Below, in pieces: positions 11,545 through 24,670 of a stretch of 64,000 nt of DNA. The stretch is from Sipunculus nudus (taxonomy: Eukaryota; Annelida; Sipuncula; Golfingiida; Sipunculidae). The stretch covers positions 39,398,401 to 39,462,400 of the forward strand of contig CM049317.1 of NCBI GenBank assembly GCA_026874595.1, written 5' to 3'. The notes under the pieces are model-generated. The model was not told the DNA's origin. It did not search any database and was given only the letters and a program-made list of their open reading frames with translations. Each line of letters opens with the position of its first letter. The stretch's first letter is position 1. Both the position numbers and the translations under genes were made by a program.

Positions 11545-13065
11545 CATTTGAGGCACACTCAAGAAGCACAGAAAAAGCACTAAAGAAGTATAAATGGAGC
11601 ACACTTTAAGCATAACTGAGGCATATAAAAAGCACTTTTGAGGCATAGTTCAGAGAGTATTTCAGAGTGTGCTTAAATGTTACTGCAGTTGAAATGATAC
11701 TTTGAAAATATTTGAGCAGGCCAATAGGAGCACTGACAAGGGACTCATGGGTCATGGCGCTCAGCTGATTGTGACGGACTATAATTGCATTACCATTGTG
11801 GTACTATACTATAATTGAATCAATAAACTTATGAGCATCATGGAAATGGTTGGCTATGATTAAAAAATATATGTCTGAAAGTTATATGGAAAAACCTGAT
11901 TGATGGATTAATATGGAGTTAGATGTAGTGTATTATTGATTAATTATATATATGGAGGGGTATAACATAGTGATATATTTGGGCAAATATGAAGGCAATG
12001 ACAGCATACTTAGGTGTGGTAGAATGAAAATAAGGATATTTTCAAATGAGCTTGAACTAAATCTGATAAGTATGTATTGTACTGTGTAATACATGGTTAT
12101 TGGGGCCTGAATCCATTTAAAAATGCAATAAGGAAATCCAGGGATCATGATGCTCAGCTGTCCAGGAAGACATTCAGAAAAGGAATGTTATGATCTGAAT
12201 GCCAAATTTTGTAGGTGGTATCCCCATTCAACTGAAGCATAGCTCAGTAACAGAGACCTAATTTCAGGTTTCAAAGGAGATTTTTTGTGGACCTGCCAGG
12301 ATGTCAAGTAAGAAGATTCCAGATCATTCCAGGTTATGATTTGTGCCCTGTTAATGGACGACCACATCTTTAAAGGTCTCAAAATTGAAAAAATACTTGA
12401 AAATTCTAAAAAAATCCAGGTTGCACCACCAGTCTGCAGGAACTGATGAAACACTCCATGATCAATATGCATGCAAAGAATCATGGTGATCAATGCATTA
12501 GTTGTTCAGATACTGGAGCTTTTATATCAAATTTTTAATTATTCTGGGGGTTTCTTCTGAGCCCCAATTTCAGGTTTCCATGGAGATTTTTCATGGACCT
12601 CTCTTGATGTCTAGTAAGAAGTTCCTAGGTTCAGTGTTTACAATTTGTGCCCTGTTAAGAGACAGATGACGGGTCGAAGACTGATTGCTATAGCTCAAAT
12701 GACTTTCAGTCAGCTGTAAATCAGTACATTTGGAGCACCAAAGAAGCACATGCAGTTTCAGCTCATAAGAAGTATTTATGAAGTACTTATGAAAGCACAG
12801 AATCAGCACAATTGGAGCACTACAGAAGCACAGTTTTAGCACTTGAGAAGTATTTATAAGGTATTAAGGAAGCACACAATCTGTACACTTGGAGCACTTA
12901 AGAAGAAGCACAGTTCCAGCACTTCAGAAGTATTTATGAAGTACTTAATGGAAGCACAGATTTAGTACACTTGGAGCATTAAAGAAGCACAGATTCAGCA
13001 CATAAGAAGCACAGAATCAGCACTTTTTTGGAGCACTTCTGAAGTACAATTTCAGCATATAAGAA
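11545..13065. repeat. Degenerate 11-bp tandem repeat, interrupted by A element
   Basis: The tetramer GCAC (variants GTAC, GCAT, GTAT) recurs every 11 bases for dozens of steps, usually as GCACnnnnnGA or similar. The tract at 11545-11650 and the tract at 12720-13065 are the same repeat, split by the family A insertion at 11737-12717. In the second tract every seventh 11-mer ends in TTGGA (12724, 12806, 12883, 12965), so there is also a unit of about 77-82 bp. Similar tracts occur at 13865-13890 and 14275-14440. Confidence 0.65.
11737..12717 (-). mobile_element. Family A element, minus strand
   Basis: On the minus strand the 5' hairpin end is at 12690-12717 and a 3' end (CAGCTGAGC, then a GACCCATGAGTC-like palindrome and CCCTTG) lies at 11737-11768. 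The inner part has two copies of the A2 body module (GGTCCATGAAAAATCTCC… GGAGTGTTTCATCAG), at 12220-12490 and 12540-12660. A second CTCAGCTG at 12152-12159 could mark an alternative or older 3' end. Confidence 0.5.
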
Positions 13066-14519
13066 GCACATCTGAAAACATACAACATACAGCAAGAACC
13101 AACATACCTTGAGCACCTAAAAAACATGATCTTCAGAATACAAACACATTCATTTTAAGAAAATGACAAGTTGAATGCAAGATTTTGTTAAGTTTATTCA
13201 GACTGAGTCATTATCATTGAGAATGAACTCTGTTTTTTAAGGTTGAATTGTTGTCTTTACATATGGTGAATGTAATCGGAGTTCCTTATTACAGCTTTAC
13301 ACCTCGCATAATATTTGTGGCAAGCACTGAAAAAAATGCATTTTCTGCATAATTTGATAATACATCATATTTTTTTCAAACTGCATGCATCAACTTTTGA
13401 GTTCATATCAAAGTCTTTAACATATGGAAGCTGTCCAGCATTTTATGCACTGTTTATAACAGAAAAGACATATTTTGAACAGTGATGACCATGTCATTTG
13501 AAGCCATATTTTAATTTATGAGTTTTAATGCATTCTTTATATATTTTTGAAAGTGTAACACAATGGGAAATAAGTAATCATAAACCTTTAGGTTTCAGGG
13601 CATTTTTGGAAACTAATGGTAAACACTAAAGATTTGTGTGTCACTTAGTAATGTTTAACTCACCTCAACTGAAATGGTTGAAAACTTCTGTCTCCCCCGG
13701 CGCCATTTGAGGCCTTGACCTTTTTATATGCTGTCCTCTACCAGGATGTAAGCTAAACTATGATATATCCATACTTTACAAAGAGCATAATTACAGCATA
13801 ACAGAAGTTAAATTTATACACATCAGTATAACCCATTTCTCTAGCTCATATGTAAAGGACAATTTTAGAAGCACACATGCAGTACAATGAAGCATGTTTT
13901 GGTGGTTTTTGGACTTCGCAGATTTTGGTGTTTTATTTACAAGTGTATAATTCAGATGCATATTCAAGAATACTTCTGAAGCACACTGGAAGCATGGTCC
14001 CACTGTGTCATATTCCATACTCTTTCAAGGCGCACAATTTAAGCACAGAAGAACTCATATTTTACATATTAGAAAAAAGCATTTCAGTTGCTCATTTGTA
14101 AAGGAAAACTTTGGAAGGACAAAAGAAGTACTAATGAAGCATACTTTAGGTTACATTTTGGACTTGTAAAAGTTGTTAGTTTTTGGTATTGCTACTTGAT
14201 CGAGTATGAATGTAGCAGTTTGAGAAGAACAAATTAAGTACTATTGAAGCACATAATAGGTAGTTTTTGTACTTAACAATTTGTGGTGTTCATTGGAAGT
14301 ACAAATGAGGTACATTTTAAGCACAGTTTGAGCATCCAGTAAAAGTTCTCAAAAAGCACACTTGAAGCACTTTTCAAGATAGAATTTTGCTGAACAGCAT
14401 AAAGTAAGCACAAATGAAGCACACATTAAGCATAGACCATGCCCAAAAGGGACAATCACAGGCACAGCATATTTTTCTTTCTGAGCACCATCTTAAAAGG
14501 CATTTATACAGCATTATGT
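13066..14519. other. AT-rich sequence with scattered 11-bp repeat tracts
   Basis: No family terminus is seen. Positions 13865-13890, 14275-14320, 14350-14375 and 14405-14435 again show GCAC/GTAC/GCAT words spaced 11 bases apart, so the repeat probably once covered this interval and decayed. The open frames 13791-14018 (minus) and 13877-14101 (plus) overlap each other here and have no coding signal I recognise. Confidence 0.4.
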
Positions 14520-16068
14520 ATGGGTGTATGTTATACCATGACTTCCTGACTAGACGTTACACAGTGTACAGGACCTCTAAGGTACACCATGACTTCCTGA
14601 CTCGACGTTTCACAGTGTACAGGACCACTAAGTTTCACCATGACTTCCTGACTAGACGTTTTACAGTGTGCAGGATCCCTAAGTTACACCATGACTTCCT
14701 GACTAGACGTTACACAGTGTGCATGACCACTAAGTTACACCATGACTTCCTGACTAGACGTTTCACAGTGCACAGACCACTAAGTTACACCATGACTTCC
14801 TGACCAGACGTTTCACAGTGTGCAGGACCACTAAGTTACACCATGACTTCCTGACTAGACTTTCACAGTGTGCAGGGCCACTAAGTTACACCATGACTTC
14901 CTGACTAGACGTTTCAAAGTGTGCAGGACCCTTAAGTTACACCATGACTTCCTGACTAGACATTACACACTGTGCAGGACTACCAAGTTACACAATGACT
15001 TCCTGACTAGACGTTTCACAGTGTGCAGGCCCCTAAGTTACACCATGACTTCCTGACTAGACGTTACACAGTTTGCATGACCACTAAGTTACACCATTGC
15101 TTCCTGACTAGACCTTTCACAGTGTACAGGACCACTAAGTTACACCATGACTTCCTGACTAGACGTTTCACAGTGTACAGGACCACTAAGTTACACCATG
15201 ACTTCCTGACTAGACGTTACACAGTGTACAGGACCACTAAGTTACACCATGACTTCCTGACTAGACGTTTCACAGTGTACAGGACCACTAAGTTACACCA
15301 TGACTTCCTGACTAGACGTTTCACAGTGCACAGACCACTAAGTTACACCATGACTTCCTGACTAGACGTTTCACAGTGTACAGGACCACTAAGTTACACC
15401 ATGACTTCCTGACCAGACTTTACACAGTGTGCAGGACCACTAAGTTACACCATGACTTCCTGACCAGACGTTTCACAGTGTCCAGGACCACTAAGTTACA
15501 CCATGACTTCCTGACTATACGTTACACAGTGTGCAGGACCACTAAGTTACACAATGACTTCCTGACTAGAAATTTCACAGTATGCAGCATACCAAGTTAC
15601 ACAATGAATTCCTGACTAGACATTTCACAGTATGCAGGACCACTTATTTACACCATGACTTCCTGACTAGACGTTATACAGTGTACAGGACCACTAAGTT
15701 ACACCATGACTTCCTGACTAGACGTTACACAGTGTGCATGACCACTAAGTTACACCATGACTTCCTGACTAGACGTTTCACAGTGTACAGGACCACTAAG
15801 TTACACCATGACTTCCTGACTAGATGTTACACAGTGTGCAGGACCACTAAGTTACACCATGACTTCCTGACTAGATGTTACATGATGTGCAGGACTACCA
15901 AGTTACACAATGACTTCCTGACTAGAAATTTCACAGTATGCAGGACTACAAAGTTACACAATGAATTCCTGACTAGACATTTCACAGTATGCAGGACCAC
16001 TTATTTACACCATGACTTCCTGACTATACGTTACACAGTGTGCAGGACCACTGAGGTACATTACTTCA
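14520..16068. repeat. 51-bp minisatellite, about 30 copies
   Basis: The unit contains CATGACTTCCTGACTAGACG followed by TTTCACAGTGTACAGGACC and ACTAAGTTACAC. As 51 is divisible by three, long open frames of 17-residue repeats (…LHHDFLTRR…) arise on the + strand, but they are interrupted by single-base indels (for example near 14790, 14865, 15030) and lack flanking coding signal, so I do not call a protein. Diverged units concentrate at the right end (15540-16060). Confidence 0.85.
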
Positions 16069-17647
16069 CTGACCTTCCAGTCAGACTCTGTTCATGCACA
16101 CAAATAATACCTTGTGCTTACAGTTCTTTATATCCTGTGCCAAGTTTAGTTAATTGGTTCTTCAGCTCATTATTTTGTAAGCGCCATTTAACAGTTTCAG
16201 TCCAAGATAAGACTTTTCTTGCTGGATCAGATAATCGGCAGAATACCTGCTGCAATTGACATTTGGGCCAGAAATATTTGTACTAGCTTCCATGTATACA
16301 AAATTATCACAAAAAACATACAGACATGTACTGGCATGAACAAGAGATATACAGATGTATCATAAAAAGACGTGGACATGGTACTGGCATGAACAAGTGA
16401 TATACAAAATTATCATAAAAAGACATGAGGACTATATGGTACTGGCATTAACTAGAGATATTTTAGACTGCTCCTGATATATGGCCATCCAAGAACCAGC
16501 AAATGTTATACATACATTTAATGACATCATATGGGTAATGGAGCAAATGGGTCAATGGATATGAACCTGTAATAGAAGAAAATAATGAATAATGAATGAA
16601 ATAATACTGTTTATGATCCCAGGGGTGAGCATGGAGGATGCTGGTTATGTTTAGGTTGTTGATATATTACAGACCTCATTCAACAATGTTTCTGAGTCAG
16701 CAGTCACATAGATTACAAGAACGCTATTTCAGAACATGTATTTTCAAGTAACCCCTGTACAATCAATAATTTTATGTTCCATATACTCTCAGTATATAAT
16801 CAAATTGTACATACGTTGGTATCATTTATACTGGTGCAGATATAGAATTCATATGATGGTTTAGTTCACATTTTATATAAGCACAAACACATTAATATAC
16901 ATGTACCTAAGAAATTTTCAGCAATATGCAATCATGATAAAATTCACAGTGTCTTAACATGACAACCTTGAAGAGTTTCCTTTGTAATACACTACTGTTT
17001 ACTATTCAGTGGTCAGTAACAGGATTAAGCAGCAGTGTTTCACTGACTCACTGGTTTGGTTAATTAAGAATGAGAGCTACTTATCAGGTTCAAGTCAACA
17101 TACTTCAGTATAAGGAAATCACAGGAGGAAATCATGGTAGGGGATATACAGCTGTCAATCAGCACCCTCAGTCTGCAGGAACTGACATCCATTAAATGTC
17201 AAACCAGAAAAACAGCCAGCTCTGCTCCTCTGGCATTTTGACAGACTTAGTAAGTGGTCCTCACAAGAAGCAGACTTAAGGCGACAGTCAAAATGACCAC
17301 CAGTCCCTGTACTGTCATTCACAGCCCAATCTAGTTGTTCTTGTCCCTTGGATGAGAACCATTGTAGATTGCTAGGGATACTGTATACATAGCTCAACAT
17401 CACAACATTTTATCTGATCATATTTCAGTCCTGTGCAAACTTAATCCTGAAGGTTGAAATACTTTTTTATTCTCCATTTTAAGTATATGTTTGAATATGG
17501 TTGTATGTCTACAACTACACTACCTACTTGCACACAAAATGATCGATAGATAAATTCGGCAAACTATATATATATATCTGCCTGTTGTGGGAGAGGGAAC
17601 TCGGATGGTCCCGCATGTTTGTGCATCTGCCTGGCCATTTTCTATGA
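16069..17647. other. Unassigned interval between arrays
   Basis: Mostly AT-rich. A short direct repeat occurs at 16322-16460 (GTACTGGCATGAACAAG, twice, then a variant). A TATATATATA run lies near 17563-17576. The minus open frame 17155-17403 has no recognisable motif. No family terminus was seen. Confidence 0.35.
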
Positions 17648-18868
17648 CTAAATAACTCTACAAACCACATCCCTCATCAACACTTTGGAAGGGCCATAGC
17701 ACATAATACTACATACCACATCTCTCATCAACACTTTGGTAGGGCCATAACACATAACACTACATACCACATCTCTCATCAACACTTTGGAAGGGCCATA
17801 GCACATAATACTACAAACCACATCCCTCATCAACACTTTGGTAGGGCCATAGCACATAATACTACATACCACATCTCTCATCAACACTTTGGTAGGGCCA
17901 TAACACATAACACTACATACCACATCCTTCATCAACACTTTGGTAGGGCCATAGCACATAATACTACAAACCATATCCCTCATCAACACTTTGGTAGGGC
18001 CATAACACATAATACTACAAACCACATCCTTCATCAACACTTTGGAAGGGCCATAACACATAATACTACAAACCACATCCCTCATCAACACTTTGGAAGG
18101 GCCATAGCACATAATACTACAAACCACATCCCTCATCAACACTTTGGTAGGGCCATAGCACATAATACTACATACCACATCTCTCATCAACACTTTGGTA
18201 GGGCCATAACACATAACACTACATACCACATCCTTCATCAACACTTTGGTAGGGCCATAGCACATAATACTACAAACCATATCCCTCATCAACACTTTGG
18301 TAGGGCCATAACACATAATACTACAAACCACATCCTTCATCAACACTTTGGAAGGGCCATAACACATAATACTACAAACCTCATCCCTCATCAACACTTT
18401 GGAAGGGCCATAGCACATATTACTACAAACCACATCCCTCATCAACACTTTGGAAGGGCCATACACATAATACTACAAACCACATCCTTCATCAACACTT
18501 TGGAAGGGCCATACACATAATAATACAAACCACTTCCCTCATCAACACTTTGGTTGGGCCATAGCACATAATACTACAAACCACATCCCTCATCAACACT
18601 TTGGAAGGGCCATACACATAATACTACATACCACATCCTTCATCAACACTTTGGAAGGGCCATACACATAATACTACAAACCACATCCCTCATCAACACT
18701 TTGGAAAGGCCATACACATAATACTACATACCACATCTCTCATCAACACTTTGGTAGGGCCATACACATAATACTACAAACCACATCCCTCATCAACACT
18801 TTGGTAGGGCCATAGCACATAAAACTACAAACCACATCCCTCATCAACACTTTGGTTGGGCCATAGAC
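17648..18868. repeat. 51-bp minisatellite with 306-bp higher-order unit
   Basis: The unit contains CATCCCTCATCAACACTTTG then GAAGGGCCATAGCACATAAT and ACTACAAAC, about 24 copies. Monomer variants recur in the same order at an offset of about 306 bp (six monomers), for example the CTCTC, AACAC, CTTC series at 17870-17960 and 18177-18260. A minus-strand frame of 272 codons reads 17-residue repeats; it breaks at 18466, where units lose two bases (CATACACA for CATAGCACA). I take it as non-coding. Confidence 0.85.
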
Positions 18869-19190
18869 TTGTAAATGTACATCCAGAGAGGTCCGAGGCA
18901 AATCTCAATGGAAACCTGAAATTACATCACTGCAACTTATATTCTCTGAGTTATTGGGCCTGTGAATGCACCCCAGAATAATTAAAAATTTGATATAAAA
19001 GCTCCAGTATCTGAATAACAGATTCATTGAATGCCATGTTTCTGAATTCCATTTCATATTGATGATGGATTGTTTCATCAGTTCCTGAAGCCTGGTGGTG
19101 CCATTTTCATTTCACCTTAACATCTATAATTAATGCATGCATCACCTGTATGTCAAATTCAGCTGAGCATCATGGCCCATGGGCCACTTG
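18869..19190 (+). mobile_element. Family A 3' part attached to the 51-bp array
   Basis: The A2 body module (CCAGAGAGGTCC… CCCCAGAATAATTAAAAATT… TTTCATCAG) follows the minisatellite directly and ends with AGCTGAGC, the palindrome TGGCCCATGGGCCA and CTTG before a T-run. The array therefore seems to form the inner part of this element, with the 5' end missing or replaced. Confidence 0.55.
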
Positions 19191-19241
19191 TTTTTATGGA
19201 ATTAGAATTGTCCAATTTTCTGCTTGGTTTAATAGACTTTT

Positions 19242-22022
19242 AGCAAACCTGTGAGCTAATGCGATGGTGTGCTGTCGGCCGTCGTCCATCGTCTGTACGT
19301 TAACCCATACTATCTCGAAAACAACAGAAGCTAGCATCACGAAATTTTATGCAAAAGATTAGCCATCTGAAAAACTCTATCGGATTTTGCTTATTTTTTG
19401 GCTGACTGCATTTTCTTAGATTTTATAGAGAAAAAGCTAAAACAACCTTTAAAAATCTTCACCTCTGAAACGGTCTAGCTAAATTGTTCAATATTTCACA
19501 GAAATAATCTCTTATACTTTCTAAATTTTGTTTGAATGGTTCAAGTTTGGTGAATTTTTGCTGTGTTACAGGAAGTTGAACGTAGTCATCTGTCCAAAAA
19601 AGCATACTAAAATGACAATCTCAGAAACAGCTGGAGCTATCATCACCATATTTTATGCCAGTGTTGGTCACATGAGTCCTATATGAAATTGAGGTATTGG
19701 TGGCGCCACCTGCATTGACCTTTTTTGTACAGGGGTCATTGATCATCTGTACAATAACTCATAATTTCTCAGGAATAGCAGGAGCTTACATCCCTAGATT
19801 TTATGCAATAATCTGTCACATATCAAATGTTGTGGGATTTAGCTTATTTTTTTTGCTATCTGCATTTGCTTAGATTTTATTGGGAAAAAGCTGAAAAACC
19901 TTTAAAAGTCTTCTTCTTGTAAATGGTCCAGCCAGATTGTTCAATATTCTACAGAAATGATCCCAGAGGTATGCCCTCTCAAGTTTGTTCAAATGGTTTG
20001 TGTTTGATGAATTTTGGCGGAGTTAAATGAATTTTAACTTAGTCATTTGGCCAAGTAAGCATACTGACATAGCAGTCTCAGAAATGACTGGAGCTAGCAT
20101 CACCCAGTATTGTGCAAATGTTGGTCACATGACTTATTTAAAATTGCAGATTTCATGGTGCCACCTACATTGACCTGTTTTTATTGGCTAAAATCTCATA
20201 ATGTTAGCCTCTTTCGGCTTAAAAATGTTTATGATGAAACTGTCAAGTTGAATCGTTCAGTTTTTCACAAGAATTATCCTAGTACATAGTTCTTTCAATC
20301 TTATAAAAATAGATTGAGTTTGTTGATTTTTGATAGAGTCATGAAAAGCTCAAGTTGGTCTTATGGCCATTATTAAGTCTATTTCAAACTGAGGACTGCA
20401 AAAGTCTTCTTCTACAAAATTGTTGTTTCAATTATAACTTCTGTACCATTGCACAAAAATTATTCTTCGATGGCCTTTGTCCAAGTTTACTTGAATGATT
20501 TTTGGCAGAACTAGTGGACCTTTAACAATGAAAGGACTGCATCTTTTATTATTCTAGATATTTTGATAAAAAGTCATATGAATATGTCAGCTTGAAAAAA
20601 AAGCATTTTAGCCAAAGTCTATCAGTATGTGTAAACAGATTTACTAACAGGCCAAGATTGTGTCTGTATCATTGAATAGGTTGAAAAACTGCCAAGTGTT
20701 TCAGATTTTGCAACAGATCTAGAGTTCATTCAGTGCAGCCAGATATAGGTCAAGAGTTCAATCAGTGCAGCCAAGCACAAGGCATGTGATCACCACATGG
20801 GTGTCATGTGAACACCTCATGGGCAGCATGTGATCACCTCATGGATAGCATGTGATCACCTCATGAGTATCATGTGATCACCTCATGGGTGTCATGCCCT
20901 TCAGGGCTGCATGTGAGCTTATGCAATGATGTGGCTACTATTTCAGATTTGGCAACAGGCCAATGGTCAGTCTGGATCTATTTATAGCTTTGGCAGACTG
21001 CCAACTGTATCAGATTAGGTAACAGGTCAAGAGTTCACTCAGTGCAGCCAGGTATAGGTCAGGAGTTCACTCAGTGCAGTAGCTGCATTCTATTTATAGC
21101 TTTGGCAGACTGCCCACTGTGTCAGATTATGCAACAGGTCAAGAGTTCACTCAGTACAGCCAGGTACAGGTCAAAAGTTCACTCAGTCTAGCCAGGTGCA
21201 GGTTGTGAGTTCACTTAGTGCAGTAGCCTGAGCTAGCAATTTGTCACAGTTCACTTAGGGCAACTGTTTTTCTCACCTAAGCCTGGTCAGCCCCATGCAT
21301 CAAACTCAAGGTAAGTCTGATGTATTGGCCTGAAATTTTGGCCTCTCTATGTGTCTTTGATGGCTTTCTCATTCACAAGACGGGTGTCCCCACCTACAAT
21401 GACTTTTGCACAATGTATGTGCCTCCTTATATCTACAGAGGAATTTGATATAATCAGCCTGAAACCATATTTATACATATCGAATAGCTTTGTCATATAC
21501 AAGACTGGTTGTGCCACCTACAATAATTTTTGCACAGTGTGTGTCCCTGCTTATTTCTCAGGAGTGGTTTGATATATCAGTCTGAAATTGGGCATATGTA
21601 TATATCTCTGATAGCTTTGTTGTATACAAGACTGGTGGTGCCAGCTACAATCATTTTTGTGATGTGTGCACCCATGCCAGAATTTCAGCAGTGATGTTTG
21701 TGTAATTGTTTCTTATTCAAAATGTTTATTACTTGCATTGTTCATATACATGAAAAGTAATGGTCCAGTATTGAAGCATTATACCTGGTGTATTTCCCAA
21801 TGCACAGGTTCACATTAGGCCTGTAGGCCTTGTTGTGTTGTGTGCACCCATGCCAGAATTTCAGCAGTGATATTTGTGTAACTGTTTCCTATTCAAAATG
21901 TTTTGTACCAGCATTGTTCATATACATGTTACAGGTGTACTTGAAAAGTAATGGTCCAGCATTGAAGCATTATACCTGGTTATATCCCATTGCACAGGTT
22001 CGCATTAGGCCTGTAGGCCTTG
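19242..22022 (+). mobile_element. Family B element with doubled 3' end
   Basis: Starts AGCAAACCTGTGAGCTAATG. The body has GGTGGCGCCACC at 19699 and CAGTGCAGCCAGG-type repeats at 20690-21240. A first 3' terminus (CACAGGTTC… AGGCCTGTAGGCCTTG) ends at 21832. Directly after it a second copy of the last 190 bp (from TGTGTGCACCCATGCCAG) ends with another complete terminus at 22022. A run-on past the first terminus, or capture of a second 3' end, would give this pattern. Confidence 0.65.
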
Positions 22023-22110
22023 TTTTAAAATTTGCTGTGTCCTTTTAAGAAAGCTTTTAATACTGTTATGAATTGGTAACTTTAAATATTGTCTCTCAAC
22101 TATTATTTTT

Positions 22111-23200
22111 AGCTCAGCTGACTGTAAGTCATCTGAGCTATAGGGATCACTCTTCGTCCGTCTGGCCGTCCAGCCATCTGTATGTTAAGAAGGCACAAAT
22201 CGTTACCACTGGACCTGGAATCTTCTAACTTTACATCCAGGGAGGTCCATGAAATATCTCCTTGGAAACCTGGAATTAGGTCTCTGTTAGCCATATTCTT
22301 CAAGCTATGGGGCTCTGAAGTACTCCCCAGAATAATGAAAAATTTGATACAAAGATCAAATATCTGAACAACTAATGCATTGATCACCATGATTCTTTGC
22401 ATGGATATTGATCATGGAGTGTTTTATCAGTTTCTGCAGAATGGTGGCGCCACCTGTATTTTTTTTATTTTTTACAATTTTTTTCTCACTTTTTGAGACT
22501 TTAAAAAATGCCTGATCTGTTAACAGCCATAAATCTTGATGACTGGACCTAGAATCATCTGTCTCGAAATGTAGGGAGGCCCATGAAAAGTCTCTTTTGA
22601 AACCTGGAATTAGGTCTCTGTTACCCAAAACCTATGAGCTATTGGGCTTCCATGAACCCTTATTAATAGAAACTTTGATACAAAAGCTCAAGTATCTGAA
22701 CAACTTATGCACCATGATTCTTTGCATGGATATTGATCATGGAGTGTTTCATCAGTTTCTGCAGACAGGTGGCACCATCTATATTTTTTCGATATTTTAC
22801 TATTTTATTTATCTATTTTTGAGACCTTAAAAGATGCAGTCATCTGTTAAAAGGGCACAAATCGTAACGACTAGACCTAGAATCTTCTTTCTTGACATGC
22901 TTGCAGGTCCAAGAAAAGCCTGTATGTAAACCTGAAATTAGGTCTCTGTCACCCATATTTTCCGAGCTATGGGGCTCAGAAGTACCCCCCAGAATAACTA
23001 AAAATTTGATGCAAAAGCTCTAGTATCTGAACAACTAGTGCATTGATCGTCATTATTCTTTGCATGTATATGCATCATGGAGTGTTTCATCAGTTTCTGG
23101 TGACTGGGGGCGCTACTTGTTTTTTTTTCGATTTTTTTATTATTTTTTTTCTCTATTTTGAGACCTTAAAAGATGCAGTCGTCCCTTAACAGTCGTCCTA
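22111..23200 (+). mobile_element. Family A element with repeated A2 modules
   Basis: The 5' hairpin (AGCTCAGCTGACTGTAAGTC, then ATCTGAGCT) starts at 22111. Three to four body modules follow in tandem (22190-22490, 22520-22800, 22850-23150, start of another near 23165), each running from a GGACCT…ATCTTCT segment to a GGAGTGTTTCATCAGTTTCT segment. 22443 carries GGTGGCGCCACC. No typical 3' terminus is found; the copy fades after 23200. Confidence 0.55.
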
Positions 23201-24670
23201 AAATTTTCTTTTTATCATTTGAGCAAGACTACAGTTGTCTTGTTCATGCGATGTAGTTTTAAAAAATGCAAGGCAAGTAACTGAAATAATAGATTGACAA
23301 TTTGTAAATGTTGCATGTCAATACATGTTAATGGTGGAATTTCCAGGGCTTTGAATATAGTATGGCATCACTGATGATGCATGTGGCAGGGAACTGTATA
23401 TGCGCCTGTGAGCCTCTTGGCCCTTGTGATAAAAAATGTCAATCTAGATGTGTGTGTATCATACAACTACCTGCTGCCCCCACCAGTGGCCCCCAGTCAA
23501 CCTTTCCTGTATTCCTGCTGGATACAAATTCTTGCTGTATTAGCTATGAATGGAGCAGTCTCTCTGTTGACAAAAGGATTGCCCTGTATTACAATGGTAC
23601 ATCATCCTTTGAATTAAAAATACATCATGGTGATCCAGATTACCTTCCAAATTCTATTACCACAAAATGTCATCAAAATCTTTTCATAACTTTTTGCATA
23701 AATTTATTAACAGACAGACTAACTAATGAACCAAGAGTAAAACATAATACTGTTATGTGGTAAGAGGTGGATAATTATTCAATACATTCTGTATGGTGGT
23801 AATTATAAATCTAGTTCATTTGTAAACAGGCAGACCTGTATTAAATATGTGGCATTTAGTGATCTAGCATATAATTTGAATCCTAGTTGTTGGTTGATTT
23901 TACTCAAAAGTACTTTATATTATTGTATTTTTTTTGTGATATACTTTTATTATGTGAGTTAATTATTTACCTGTCACTTTTGTAAGATAGACATAGTGTG
24001 ACCATAAAAGGTAGATATATAATGTCTTATCATCAGCTGACATTACCTCTTAGGTTTATGTTGAGTGGAAGAAATTAGAGAGAGGATGAACTCTCAGGGG
24101 TTGTTAAGTTACTGGTTAATATCCAGAGATGTACTTACTGGAGATTTCCTGGGGAGCCCAAGTCCATGGACTGAAAGCCAGCTTGATCACTAGGTACTAA
24201 ACAATTAATATGGTGATACAGAGCAGGGAGACTCTGGGCGCTGTCTAAATAGAGAATGCATTAAACATGGAATGAATAATTCATTGTATGGCAGAGAGCA
24301 TGATGGCTCAAGTAAAAGGTATGTACAGTATGTCATCTGTCTATGGGTCACCATTGGTACTTTTACAGAAGCTGTATTTGATATTATCAGTGTAATTAGT
24401 TGTTATGTTTCTACTAATACATAAAATGTTCACTTGGACCATAATTGGATTGTCTGGTTGAGTTCACAGTTCTTTCTCTTATGTCCCTGATGTTTTCCAG
24501 CATGTCAGTTTGTATACAGGCTAAATCAAATAAATAATGTACATGTATTATATGAGTGCAGTACAATGTGATTTGTAAATATCCTAACAGTAGTGATTGG
24601 AGCTTTCATAAGGCTGGTGTCATGGTAAGGACCATCAGTTTTCCTGTGTTCAATCTCATCCTGTTTTATT
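23201..24670. other. Unassigned interval, one untrusted long ORF
   Basis: Contains a 133-codon frame at 23362-23763 (+). Its second half (GGTGATCCAGATTACCTTCC and the text after it) reads like a decayed interspersed repeat and the protein shows no domain I know, so I do not call it. The rest is AT-rich, with no family terminus until 24671. Confidence 0.35.

Noticed and set aside
14414-16259. Series of + frames with LHHDFLTRR repeats
   Set aside because: Frames change between units through single-base indels in a 51-bp minisatellite; no conserved single frame.
17648-18466. 272-codon minus-strand frame of 17-residue repeats
   Set aside because: It follows from a 51-bp tandem repeat; neighbouring units with 2-bp deletions break the frame and there is no start context, signal or flanking coding sequence.
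23362-23763. 133-codon + frame as a host exon
   Set aside because: No domain, overlapping open frame in another phase, no clear splice sites, and the second half resembles decayed repeat sequence.
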